From Plantago major (taxonomy: Eukaryota > Streptophyta > Magnoliopsida > Lamiales > Plantaginaceae): a stretch of DNA of 64,000 bases. The DNA is taken from contig CM048840.1 of NCBI GenBank assembly GCA_026545765.1, forward strand, positions 56,358,580-56,422,579. The letters are read 5' to 3'. Below the pieces are notes generated by a model. The model saw nothing but the letters and a program-made list of their open reading frames with translations. It had not been told where the DNA came from and did no database searches. Position numbers and translations under genes: made by a program. Of the stretch, positions 34,375 through 45,870 are shown piece by piece. Positions within the stretch are counted from its first letter, which is position 1. Every line of letters starts with the position of its first letter.

Positions 34375-35943
34375 TTGCTCTCCTAGTTATAACACCTTGG
34401 TCTAAAGGACCGATCACATCCTTGGCAGGATGATTTCTTATCCATTTCATAATGGGTTTTGAACTTGTAGGATCAATATCATTTTGATCTGAATGTGAAT
34501 CAATATGATCTTGATAGGATACTTGTGCAGTATCTGAGATATCTGACACATGGGAAATGCCATGGATATCTGACACTTTTTCAGTGTTAGAGATATCTGG
34601 AATTTGATTTTCAGCAATGTCATTTTCAGAAACCTCTTCATGATGAAGGTTCTCAGTAACCTGTTCCATCTCTGGAATTCTCATAGGAAATTCTTCATCA
34701 TGTCTTAGAGTCATCAGGTTGTTACTAAGCAATGGTTGCTTTTCATCGTCAGATTCATCCTCAAAGTGAATGATAGAATTGTTTCCTTTTGAGGATTCTT
34801 CTTCAGAATCTTTAATCATCAGTTCTTTGAACCTATCTGAGAGATCATCATTTAAGGGTATTTTCTTGTTTCTTTCGTAGAAAACTGCATGAACAGATTC
34901 TTCAATCTTTTGCGTTCTTTTGTTGTAGATTCTGTAGGCTTTGCTATTCAGAGAATAACCAAGAAATACTCCTTCATCTGCTTTTGGTTGAAATGTTCTC
35001 AAGTATTCTTTTCCATTGTTAAGAACAAAACATCTGCAACCAAACACCCTTAGATGTTTGATACTAGGGGGTCTACCAATCAAAAGCTCATAAGGAGTTT
35101 TGTCATGGTGTTTGTTAATCAAACATCTATTTTGAGTATAGCAGGCTGTGTTAACAGCTTCAACCCAATAGATTTCACTTATTTCAGTGTCAGCAAGCAT
35201 TGTTCTTGCTGCTTCTTTTAGGGTCCTATTCTTCCTTTCAGCAACACCATTTTGTTGTGGTGTCCTTACTGAAGATAGTTGATGTTGTATACCTTTGCAG
35301 GTACAAAACTCTTTTATGTACTGGTTCACAAACTCAGTACCATGGTCTGTTCTGATTACAGATACCTTGTCATTTTTCATGACTTCAAGCTTATTCAGCA
35401 AGTTGGGTATTTCAACCCTTGCATCAGATTTTTGTTTGAGAAATACAACCCAAGTGAATCTTGAGTAATCATCAACAATAATCAGACCATAATAACCAGA
35501 CCATACTTCTTTCCTCCATAACTAGTTATAGGGGACTCAAAAAGATCCATATGTAACATTTGCAGTGGCCTTTTACTGGAATGTCTAGTTTTAGACTTGA
35601 AAGATGTTTTGGATTGTTTTCCCATTTGGCAAGCTGAGCATATACCATCTTTTCTATATGCCATTTTGGGTAAACCAACCACCAACTCTTTCTTGGCTAA
35701 CTTGTTCAGAGTTTTGAAATTCAAGTGACTCATTCTTTTATGCCATAGCCAATTTTCTTCAGTGTGGCCAGATTGACTCACCATGAGACATTCTTCAGTT
35801 GTGGCGGATGCCCAATCAGCAACATAAAGATTTACTTTTCGCCTAGCAACCAAGACTGTCTGCTTTAACTCATTGTCAATAACTTTGCATAGTTTTGACT
35901 TGATCTGACAGTGTACCCTTTGTCTACTAGTTGACTCATGCAT
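34375..35943 (-). pseudogene. pol: Element A integrase
   Basis: Starts with the zinc-binding region NWLWHKRMSHLNF...CSACQMGKQ, then the catalytic core: LHMDLFESP (first Asp), VIRTDHGTEFVNQ (second Asp) and TPQQNGVAERKNRTL (Glu). The C-terminal GKxxF-like region is FGCRCFVLNNGKE...FLGYSLNSKAYRIYN. One frame break occurs at 35,402-35,481. An acidic linker toward RT repeats SDIS/VSDI units encoded by AGATATCTG words. Confidence 0.92.
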
Positions 35944-36173
35944 AGGAGATTATATTTCAATCCCTTTACATGTAGTACTTCAGAGATTGTAAGGGCTCCA
36001 AACTTCAGATTGCCAAATCCTATGGTTGGATTTTCATCTCCTCCAGCAAATCTAATAATTGGTCCATCATTGCATTTTGTGTAGTTAATCAGATTTGCTT
36101 TGTCTCCTGTCATGTGCTTCCCACATCCACTATCAAAATGCCACTTTGGATTAGTCTTTAAAGTGTTCTGCAC
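35944..36173 (-). pseudogene. pol: Element A protease
   Basis: WHFDSGCGKHMTGD is the Ty1/copia retropepsin catalytic block (DSG[CA]). It is followed by FGNLKFGALTISEVLHVKGLKYNLLCMSQL, the conserved C-terminal half. It joins integrase in a different frame. Confidence 0.9.
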
Positions 36174-36192
36174 AAAAACAGGAAATAGGAGA

Positions 36193-37921
36193 TTAGGTTC
36201 TCATACCAACAATGGAACCATCTGGACTAAAGAATCTTCCTGTAGGAATCCATTTCTGAATGAATTTTTTAGGAACATTCTTTTGTCTAACAGGAACATA
36301 AGGAGGAATTCTAGTTAAATGATTAGTATCATTGTTATTAAGAACTATTTTCTTCCTTGGTGCTCCATTTGGTGCTTTCAGATACTGTCGTTTCGAGTGC
36401 CTTCTCAAACAAACTTAGCTTTCCTAGCTTGATTTCTTCTAGCCACAGCATTGATTTTAGTGGCTTGACTCATCTTCCACTTCTGATAATTGCTGTGAGT
36501 AATTCTAGCCTTTAACCATTGTTCTTGCTCTTGTTTATACTCACGAGCAAGTTGTTTCCCGATGGCTTTATAGCCAATACCATTCCGAGCACCTGGTGCT
36601 ATCTGAGTTCTCATCTCAGCAGCTTTGCTAGTCTCTGCGTAGTCTATTTTCTTTTCAGAAAATGTGACATAGGAGAATTTGATAGCTCCTACAATTCTTC
36701 CTTTCTGAGAGACATAGCACTTTGGGTGATTACACTTTTCAGTGTTATGTTTCTTTTCAGAAACATTCCCAACAGTTTTCCTTGGGACTTGTTTTTCCAA
36801 CAAAGGTTTGGTCGCAACTGCCTTTCCTTTGTCAACAGCCTTAGCTTTCTGACCAATGCTATAGGTTGTTTGGGAACCATCTTGCTGAGCACTAACAAAT
36901 GTTATTCTTTGGTCACTCTTATTCAGAGTGATAGAACTATTTGCTTGTGTGTCCAGCCCAAGTCCTCCCTTTTCTGAAGGATCTCTTAAATAAGATTGTA
37001 CTTCAGTAAGAGTGTCACTAGCTTTGACATAAGACCTTCTTTTAATCGGAAGATACTTCCTTCTTTCTGTCTTCCTCATTTTCAGAAAGAAGACCTTCAC
37101 ATTTCTTTTGAAGTTTGGCCAAAGCTTCTTTATGTGACTTTTCTGTCTCAGATATCTGAGCTTTGAGAAATGCAATTTCAGCATCCTTTTTCTCAGATAT
37201 CTTGAGTAATTTTGAATTTTTCCTTTACAACAGAATTCTTTTCTTCTTCAAGGGTTTCGGCTCTAGCTCGGACCATTAGAAAATCTCTTTCGTAGAGATC
37301 AAGTTCTCTTCTGAGATGTTCCAGATCTTTGATTCCTTCCTCATCACTTTCATAAGTATAACAAGAAGTATGTGTTACATCATCAGCCATTAGACAAGGT
37401 TCAATGTTGGAGATATCTGGAAAGATTTCTTCAGCCACTCCACACATTTCTTTCTTCTTTTGACCAAAGTCAATCACTTCATGAGAAACACCGCACATTT
37501 CTGGAGAAGGTAGTGTGGAATCATCTGAGTCTTCATCCTCAGAATCAGACTCAATGTCTAGAGCATCCAGTTGGAGTTGAATCTTTTTCCTTTCTTCAGT
37601 GAGCATAGCTCTCTGACTTCTCTTGAAGTTTCTTCTATCTTTCTTGTCACCTGTCTTTAGCTTATTGCAAACAGGGCAATCTCTTTTAAAATGACCAGGT
37701 TTATGACAATAAAAACAGATATCGTTTCGGATTTCTGCTTCCTCAGTACTAGATGCTTTCTGAGCCAGCTTGTTCAGCGAGCTTGATAGTTGCATATTTT
37801 TTTACTGGTGATAGTTTGAGCCTAGATGCTTTTTCAGCTTCTCTTTGGCTTTTCTTCTCTCAATCTCTCGACTGACATATTTTCTCTTTTGCTTTACAGC
37901 AAGAGCATCCTCAGTCACCTC
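36193..37921 (-). pseudogene. gag: Element A Gag, zinc knuckle and long C-terminal region
   Basis: From 37,795 the frame encodes CFYCHKPGHFKRDCPVC (CCHC knuckle), acidic DIESDSEDEDSDDS, then a coiled-coil-like LRRELDLYERDFLMVRARAETLEEE. It continues in other frames to 36,193 with basic low-complexity parts. A long coiled-coil Gag extension is characteristic of Sireviruses. At least three frame breaks. Confidence 0.85.
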
Positions 37922-38693
37922 CTAGCCTTCCTTCTTTTCAAAAGTTCCTTGGGCAACTAGAGAAACATTCTGCAACTTTTGAGTTGTTTGTTCTCTCTGA
38001 GTTGTCTCATAGTCAACAAGGGCAAGGTGAGAGAAAAGTTCCACTGGAGTGATATCTAGCATTCCTTGGTTAAAGTAGAGAAACTTTGTATGCTCCCAGT
38101 TATGATTTAGACTTCTCACAATAGTCTTAATCTTTTCTGGTTGGGTATATCTATTACTTTCACCAAGTGCAGCCATGTCACTTATGAGTGTTGTAAACCG
38201 GAAATCTAGTTCTTCAAGAGTCTCTGTGGGACCTTGTTTAAAGTTTTGGAATTTGAGCTTCAAAACTTCGAACTTATTTTCCTTCGTTTTTTCAAGGTCT
38301 GCATGATTTCTTCAATCAGTTGCCGGTGACACTTTCGCTTCGTTTGCACGCTTTACAATCGTATGTGCTCTAGAGTAGAACGTATGATGATATTGCGAGC
38401 CTGACCATCTAGTCGATTTCTCATGGCATCTTCCGATGTCCAGAGCTCTCTTAAATAACTTGACTGGTAGGTCTCCCACTGGTTGACGCACCTGTCTGTG
38501 AAGACCCATCACTTTGTTCTCTGTCTCTACCATTAGAAACCTCCATGACCTGCTTGAGTTGTTGAATGACTATGGGGCCATTCTTTATCACGTCAATCAT
38601 TTCGTCACTGATATCTTCTAGGTGGAGCATCATGTTGTTCTTCCATTTCTCATAATTCTCTGGCTTGAGAATTGGGGCGTCACTTAAAGACAT
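37922..38693 (-). pseudogene. gag: Element A Gag, N-terminal UBN2-type domain
   Basis: ATG at 38,693 gives MSLSDAPILKPENYEKWKNN, the usual start of copia Gag proteins, about 105 bp after the PBS. The frame shifts near 38,500 and resumes as LKFQNFKQGPTETLEELDFRFTTLISDMAALG and KIKTIVRSLNHNWEHTKFL, matching UBN2/gag-polypeptide of LTR copia type. Confidence 0.88.
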
Positions 38694-38797
38694 CCTGCAG
38701 CAAATACACTAAACAAACAAATCAAGTGTAGGTGAAAAGCAGTTAGTGGGCACTTATCTGGGATCTAGGTTCAGTGCAGAAGGCTTGGGAACCTCCT

Positions 38798-38809
38798 GCT
38801 CTGATACCA
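38798..38809 (-). other. Element A primer-binding site (initiator tRNA-Met)
   Basis: Minus strand TGGTATCAGAGC, the canonical copia PBS, two bases inside the 5' LTR edge at 38,812. Confidence 0.95.
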
Positions 38810-38811
38810 CT

Positions 38812-40379
38812 TGTTGGTCCAGATAACGGCAAAGTAAAAGACTAGAGGGGGGGGGGGGGGGGTGAATAGTCTTTTAAAACTTTTGTGATAAACACAATTT
38901 CTAAGATTTCTGTGAAGATATCTGATACTTATTTTCAGAGAGCGGAAGACTTTTTGTGATAAGTGCACGTGCTCAGCAAGATATGTGTAAATAATTAGCA
39001 AGGTAAATAAAGCAAGTAATAAATTGCAGAAAGTAAATAACACAAGTCTTTATAGTGGTATCTGAAGGTGGCGTAATCCTTCAACAAATCCACTTCGGCC
39101 TTTCTCAGACCTAGAATCCACAAAGACAAATAAATGAGTTCACCTTACAAATATCTTCTCTCGATTCCTAAATACACTAGGTTCCCAACCAAGTGTTCCC
39201 CCTGAGTTATTCCCCGGCTTTCTCGGCCAAGTACTTCCTGTACTCAGAAACCTTTTTCCTGGAGTTGTTCCTTAGTTTCCCAAACTAAATACTTCCTATA
39301 CTCCACGGCTTTTGGTGTATAGTTTAGGTTTGTTTGTCGTGTGAGCTTCTTTTATAACTTATTCAGTTATGCAGATAGCTCTGAGAATCAAGTATACTTA
39401 ATACACTACAATGTATGGTATCTTTTTCTTTACTGACCCAAGTCTATGATAAGTGTTCAAGAGAATGAATCTCAGATATGAAATCTTAATTCAACTCCTT
39501 CACAGATAACGATGCTTGTTAAGGATCAGGACACTTAGAACTTTTGTGCTACTTAGAATCAAGAGCTTAGGTCGCAACAGAAAGCTTGAAGGTAAGTAGT
39601 ATGCTTGAGAGAGCTTGTGTGAGTATTCAGTGCAAGTTCAAGGTGTTGTGTTCAGTGTGTGTTCTCAAGCATTCTAAGTGTTGACATTTATAGATGAATT
39701 TGAGTGTCGTTTGAATAGTATCCCTTAGGCTTAAGTCAAATTCAAACTATTGATATCTGAGTATAGTACTATTGCACGTTTGTCTTCTTCTTCAGAGACT
39801 AACGTTTTTGTTCAGACATTTCTGTCCGCGCATTTAATGCACTGTACTATACTTTTTCCTGTAGTGCCAACGGAACTATACATGCTTTCTGAAGCTTTGC
39901 ACGTCCTTTTCCAGAGACTATCACAACTCCAGATACCGCTTGTTAGAAATATATTGTTTCCTGGAAACATAATCTTTATCCAAGGTATCTGAGTGTAGAT
40001 ATCTATGGGCACTTTTCCTCGTTTTCAGAAACCTTTCATTCTCAGATATCTTTTGCAACACTGTTTATTGAAAAACACTTGTTTCTTCGAGATATCTGGA
40101 CATAGGTGTCTGATAACCTTTGTCTTCAGCAAATTTGAGCAGTCTTCAAATCTTCAAATCCGTTGAACTTCTCCTGCTGGATGCCTTCTTCTTGGTCTTC
40201 TTCAGAGAAATAAAAAATACATTCAGAGACCTAACATCCTATACAAGATTTGCTAGACGATCATACTTAGTGGGTTTCCTCTTTTACAGTGTTCAAGTGA
40301 ACCAAGAGTACTAACCACCTTTCTGAGCTAAGATAAGCCATTAGGTTGCTGATCAAAATCTAAACAGATATTCCTAACA
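38812..40379 (-). repeat. Element A 5' LTR (1,568 bp)
   Basis: Same edges as 18,058-19,620. TATA-like CTATAAATG at 39,685-39,696 (minus). The G-run near the U5 end is 16 long here. One small indel ('ctgagaatcaagta' near 39,380) distinguishes it from the 3' LTR. Confidence 0.95.
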
Positions 40380-40384
40380 GAGGT

Positions 40385-41469
40385 CGGACTCAAGAAGGTT
40401 GGACCACCACTGAGGCTCTGACCTCATAACAGTAGATGACCAAATTAAGCCTAAGTCGCCTTAATTCGTTAGTTCGGGGGTCGGACTTAAAGTACATATC
40501 ATAAGTCTCTCCAGTTTCCAAGAATCTTAGTATAAGATGAATGTGAAATTATTGTTTTGGTCTGTCACTTGTCTTGCTTGCTGATTTGGGCCCTCTTCTT
40601 GGTCTTTATCATGGGCCTTGACCGCCTACTCTGGGTTCTTGGGTTCCGTCAATGTTGCTTCCTTTGGGTCTAAACCTCAGGTTGCTTCCTTTGGGTCTGA
40701 CCCTCAAGTTGCTTCCTATTCTCACCTCCCCCAAGTTCTGATATTACTTCTGAAGGAGTGATATGGGGACTTTTAAAGTGGTCCGGCCCATAAAAATTAA
40801 ATTCTTGCTCCGAGACTCAAAAACTTGTGCAAGTCGAAATTTTGAGTCCGGGACTTGAGCAATTTTGGGTAAATTGGAGTCTGAGACTCAAGCTTGGTCC
40901 GTGACTCGATGTTGGTCCGAGACTCATGCTTGGTCCGAGACTGGAGTAAATCCAGACCAAGCCCAATATGTAGATCGATGTTGGTCCTCCACTCGATGTT
41001 GTCTTGCCATTTTTTCAGGTCCAAGACTTGAGTAAGAATGTCTATTCCTAGTCCGCCACTCTTGCGAATCCGAGAATCAAGCACGAATGCCTATTCCTAG
41101 TCCGCCACTCGAGTGTGAATCCGAGATTCATAGTGCATAAATATGGTTCATATAAGGAATAAGAGATAGCGATAGTTACGGCTGAAGAGTCACATAGGCA
41201 ACATATCATATACCAAGGCGTAGTCAGTAAAGATACCCTATGTACACTATCGTCTAGCTCAAAGCTATCACCAGTGGCTAGCTCAACTTCATACCTCAAG
41301 CAGTATATCAACCTATAGACACAGCTGATACCTCTTAACCTAGTGCAATGAATACTCATGTCTCGCGAAAACATAAACATGCAAAGCATCTTTCTCAAAT
41401 TGCACAGATACGAACATCAATCGCATAACCTACATAGATACTGAAACTATTCTATCATATATCAAAAAA
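40385..41469. other. Repeat-rich flank between elements A and F
   Basis: Contains repeated 'ggtccg(a/t)gactc' units (about 40,860-40,945) and a duplicated 'cctagtccgccactc...aatccgag' unit (41,046 and 41,096). The first 50 bp match 17,890-17,940. No gene recognised. The left part of element F's LTR may extend into this stretch. Confidence 0.6.
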
Positions 41470-42339
41470 GTAGTCAAAGATCCTGGCTAACCCTTACACA
41501 TGTAAATTTGCCTGACATAACTGAAAGTAAATAAATGGAAAACTGAATTGAAATCATGTTTGAAACAACTAAACCGTAGAAGATGGCGAGTGTCGACCCT
41601 CTGCTTCTCCTCTTTGATCTCTCCTTGCTTGATTGATCATGATGTCTTCTTGGATGTCTTGAAGTCTTCTTGGATGCTAGTTGACGGCTAGGGTTTCGGG
41701 GTTTCACTTCCTCGAGGACTAGTTCTCTCCCGAAGAGACTGTTTCTCTCTCTAGGAGAGTTTCTTTGTGGTGAGATCTTGAAATCTGAAACCCTGAGGTC
41801 ATATTTATAGGTGAATTTTCGACCTCCAAAGCGCATTCTCCTATAAGGAAGGTTTAGAAAGATGGGCCTCAGACTGACAGGCTAACAGAATCGACTAGAA
41901 GCAAAGCAGTGTGCCTTGTGGTCGCCAGAGACCGATGATGACCCCTCTCAGGACCACAAAGCGCCGCAGACTACGATATCTCAGATTCAGATGCAAATCC
42001 TCATTATTCAATTTCGGGCTCCGTAACTTCATTTTCTCGAAAAGTTGTCTTCTTCAAAGTTGTAGTATCTTCAATTATCTTCGCACTGGCTGGTCGCTTG
42101 ACATGTTTTGACTTCTCGAACTCCGTGCAACAGTCGATCCAGCGTATTTGCCTCTTGTTCCCAAATTGACACAATTATGCCGTTTTGGTTCCTGAAATCG
42201 TGCAAATCCTCAAAACCGTGATCATGACCTACAGAAAACACGCAAAGTTAGTAAATGACCATAAAACGATATAAATATTGAATCTAAGCCAAAAAAGGGT
42301 CTAAAAGTATGCTATATCGCACATTTCGACGTCACATCA
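41470..42339 (-). mobile_element. Element F (Athila-like gypsy) 3' LTR
   Basis: Right edge ...GACGTCACATCA at 42,339 abuts a PPT. TATA-like CTATAAATATGAC on the minus strand at about 41,801-41,813. Matches the LTR at 1-1,108. The left (U5) boundary is not certain. The element continues rightward with env-position ORF, integrase, RT, protease and gag up to 52,845, and further right outside the window beyond nested element C. Confidence 0.8.
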
Positions 42340-42351
42340 CACCCCCAAACC
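42340..42351 (-). other. Element F polypurine tract
   Basis: Minus strand GGTTTGGGGGTG directly adjoining the LTR start TGATGTGACG. Similar G-rich tracts recur internally at about 43,266-43,277 and 47,163-47,174. Confidence 0.85.
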
Positions 42352-42762
42352 AGTTTCTTGCTGATCCTCGAGCAAGGTAAAAACGATAAAAAGTGACAAA
42401 GAAATGATGTTAAACCGAGTACTCCAGTTTTAAAACATTCCAAGATGAATTTTTTCCAAGATCAACCCTGTTTAATAGCTAAGTCAGTCATCGGAAATCA
42501 TGAAGCTAGCAGACAAAAACGAAATCGATTTGTATCGTCGGGTTCTCAAATAACAAGATCAATCATAATTCACATAAGAACCTTACGACATGCGACTCAT
42601 GCTTCCCTCCAAAAAGTAATTTACCGTATACACAAACTTCTGAGGGAATCAGAGATTAGGCTAGAAAAAAGGATTAAGGTGGGATAAACATTAGTAAGGG
42701 TAAGTACTGAGTTATAGGTCCTCCATGCTCCATTCTCCACCTTCTCAAAACAACAAAATTTG

Positions 42763-42765
<3 letters not shown>

Positions 42766-42845
<80 letters not shown>
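42766..42845. repeat. (CT)n microsatellite
   Basis: About 38 CT units in the 3' region of element F. Confidence 0.95.
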
Positions 42846-42849
<4 letters not shown>

Positions 42850-42974
42850 ACATACTATTTTTTTGCGGTAGTTTCAACCCGTATGTTTTTCTTGGCCATC
42901 ATCGGGCTCTTTTGCTGGCCATCATTGGGCTCTTTTAGTCTCTCCACTTTTTGGTAGTGTCTGTTTTACCGAAT

Positions 42975-43130
42975 TACGCACTTTTGTGCATGCTAGTTTG
43001 GTATGCATGCCATCAACCCTCACAGACATATAACTTTTTAGGGCCACGCCGGTATGTGGGTAGTATCTGTAACATACCTACCACGAAAACAGTGATCAAA
43101 AGGACCATAGATCCACTCCGAGACTTTTTA
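42975..43130. repeat. Conserved noncoding module, copy 2 (in element F)
   Basis: Landmarks acttttgtgcatgctagttt, ccatcaaccctcacagacata, gggccacgccgg, gggtagtatctgtaa and gatccactccgagac occur in the same order as at 22,640 and 62,840. Confidence 0.75.
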
Positions 43131-43419
43131 GAACCTTTGCTTTTTATGGTACTTTTTTTTTTTTTTTTTTGGTACCTTGATTTTTTCAGTACTCTTTTTG
43201 TTTTTAGAGAGAGAGAACAAAACAGAGCAAAGCAACCATAATGCAACCATAACCTCCTTTTACTTCTCCTCCCCCAAACCTGTTAGTTTCACAGGGTTTA
43301 CGTCTAGAATCCCCCTCAACTAAGCCGACTCACTAAGAGCATGAAAGACTTCAAAAACAGTGTATATTGGTGAATCAAAGAGAGTAAGGAAGGGAAAATA
43401 TTCTAAGATTGCCTCTTTA

Positions 43420-45865
43420 TGTGATACCCCAGATTTTAACAAACCATATTATTTTTGCCCTTGCATGCTTTTACTTGTGTTAGTGTATTTTTTTTTTTAA
43501 ATAAAAAGAGCCTAAGCCCTCGAATATTATATCAAAGCCTCAAGGCGGTTTGTGAGAACCCGCATACACCAAGTACCTTTTACAGGTTACAACCCAAAAC
43601 GCTATCAAAGGCCAAAGATTATGCCTATTGCCATATACAAAAGTCCTATTTCTAGCCATATCACCAAAATCTGTGCAAACTATGTACCAATCTATTTGTG
43701 TTAGTGTATGTGTTTGAAAATATATTTGAATTATTTTAATTTAATTGTGTTATTGTTTTAGATGTTTATTAATTGTTTTAAAAGTCAATGTACTTGTCAT
43801 AATATGTGTGGTTATTTATTTTGTACTTTTAAAGAAGAGAAATTATTTTTTGCTGTATTTTTCCTACTGAAAAATCTGATTATTTTATCCGTTAATTTGT
43901 TGGTGTAATTATTTGAAAATAATTTGAAAGTCATCTCTTAAATTTATCTTTATGAAGGATTAATGTGACAAGACTTCTTTGTAATTGTCTTACTTAATAA
44001 AAGTCTTTATTAGTGTCTTTATTGATGATTTATGTGAAGAGTCTTCTATTTAATTAACTAATTCAATACAAGCTAATTATATGTATGCATTGATTGATTT
44101 ATAATGTGAAGAGTCACTTTTGAATTATGTAATGTATGTGCATGTCTTTATGTGTGTGTGGCTCTCTGAATGTTTAGAAATTAAAGTGTTATTTTATATT
44201 CATATATTTTAAAATAGAAGAGTTTGTAAACTTGAGGCTTCTTTAATGAATAAAATATTTTTCTATCTTTTTCATGTTACCGTACGAAAGGTCGCATGTA
44301 ATGTCGAATGTTACATGCTATGTTTCAACTATGTTTCGATCGTCCTTCTGACTTTCTTTTCATTAATCTTTTATGTTTATTTTCATGTTACTTATTCACG
44401 TCTAATTGTAAGTTAAATATATGTAGGCATGTTCAAACTTTTGAGTTTAATTGTTACATGTACATGTCTAATTGTGTGTTCAATTTAATTGCTCTAAATG
44501 TTGCACTTTTTGTGTGTCATATTTTATTTTCGTGTACAAATGACCTATGTGATACCAAAAACGTTTTTGAACTTTTTCGCAAGTAAAATCTGATCATTTA
44601 TAATTAGTTATTTTTTTTAACTGTTTGGAAAAAAATGTGAAAGGTCTCTCTTAATTTTGCACCTTTATTGTTGGTTTTATGTGAGGTTTAAGTGCAATTT
44701 AAGCCATTTAAATTGACATTTATTTTTAATTTTTCAATCCTTTCATCTTCACTCAATCCACCCTATAAATACCCCATTCTTGCAGCCACTTTTACTCACA
44801 AAAATTCTGAATATTTTACTCCCAAAAATCTTCAAGTACTATGGTTTTTTTCTTTCAAGTTAGTAGCAAGTTCTTCTTACAAGTACTTTCATAGTTCTTG
44901 CTCTTCCTAACCTTCAAAATGTGAGTGTTGTACAAAACTATACATATGTATTATTTTCAAAAGCTGAAAGGTATTTTAATATGTTTTCAACTTATATATA
45001 AGTAATGCATGTTTTCCAAAACGCATGTTCTATTGCATAAAACCGAATCACGAAAGAGTTTTAGCATGCTTCCACTGATTTTAAAAGATATGTATATTTT
45101 TTATATATATGATTGTTATTTTGTTTTGATTGACGGTTCAAGAAGATATGTATGTTTGGTTCGGGTTAATTGACTTGTAGTTTGGTCAGTTGTGTCTGGC
45201 GATCTACTTGTCTGTTTCCTTTGCCCATTCCCTTTAAATCGAGTGATAGAAGCCTTCACTGATTTAGTTGGGTCGTAGAATTCCACCCCTGTACCATGGC
45301 AGGGTCCTGACTGGATAGTTTGATCGACTATCAGGGAGACATAAGGACTGTTTTACTATGGGGTTATAAGGAGCGGCATGAAATAATGTTTTTCTGAAAA
45401 GTATACGTTATTCAAAGTATATTGGATTTTAAGTTCTTAATTTTTATTGTTATGATTTTAATGAAAACTTCTCAGGAAAATCTTTGAACACTCATTGAGG
45501 TTTTTCTCACACTTGTTTTTATTCCCTTCCTTGTTGGTGAGATGGCGGTGAAAAATGAACGACCGATAAACACAGCAAACTAAGTGTGTAGTTGGGATTT
45601 GGGATTTTTGTCAATGAAAATAATGTCCTTTTGTGTATTTCACAAACTCTTGTCATTTCCTGTTAAATTGTGTATCTTTTAAAGACAAGAATGTTGAAAA
45701 TCTTGTGGTTTTATTTGCTGAATAAAATATATTTATATTCCAGCAACATCAAACGAAAGGTTGTCTGTAACTTCCCATGTTTTACTAAACATTTCGGCTC
45801 TGCTTTCGCCCGACGTCCCGACTGAAATTTACTCCTTTTAAAAACCTAAAAGTCGGGGCATTACA
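43420..45865 (+). mobile_element. Solo LTR (gypsy-type, possibly Tekay) with CTTTA TSD
   Basis: Begins TGTGATACCCCAGATTTT and ends AAAAGTCGGGGCATTACA, with a 5-bp TSD CTTTA at 43,415-43,419 and 45,866-45,870. Length 2,446 bp including a 207-bp LINE-like insertion. A plus-strand TATA box CTATAAATA at 44,763-44,771 gives orientation. No internal coding region, so it is a solo LTR left by recombination. The long LTR and TGT.ATACCCC start fit chromovirus/Tekay LTRs; lineage is tentative. Confidence 0.85.
43489..43695 (-). mobile_element. LINE-like 3' fragment inside the solo LTR
   Basis: A 14-bp TSD TTGTGTTAGTGTAT at 43,475-43,488 and 43,696-43,709. The minus strand carries a coding end (LVYAGSHKPP, stop), then a short GAGGGCTTAGGCTC segment and poly(A). 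Same family layout as 33,364-33,666. Confidence 0.85.
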
Positions 45866-45870
45866 CTTTA

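Larger units (their letters stand above)
18058..40379 (-). mobile_element. Element A: Sirevirus-like Ty1/copia retrotransposon
   Basis: Complete structure on the minus strand: 5' LTR 38,812-40,379, PBS, gag, PR-INT-RT-RNase H (the Ty1/copia order), a long extra gene, PPT and 3' LTR 18,058-19,620. A perfect 5-bp TSD GAGGT flanks it (18,053-18,057 and 40,380-40,384). The two LTRs differ at roughly 3 percent of positions by eye. Size is 22.3 kb because element B (6.3 kb) and a 0.3-kb LINE-like piece are inserted; about 15.7 kb without them. Large gag and an extra ORF after pol fit the Sirevirus (SIRE/Maximus) lineage. Multiple frameshifts indicate it is inactive. Confidence 0.93.

Noticed and set aside
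43013..43246. Lys-rich minus-strand frame in element F
   Set aside because: Crosses a T-run and the conserved noncoding module; no support as a gene.
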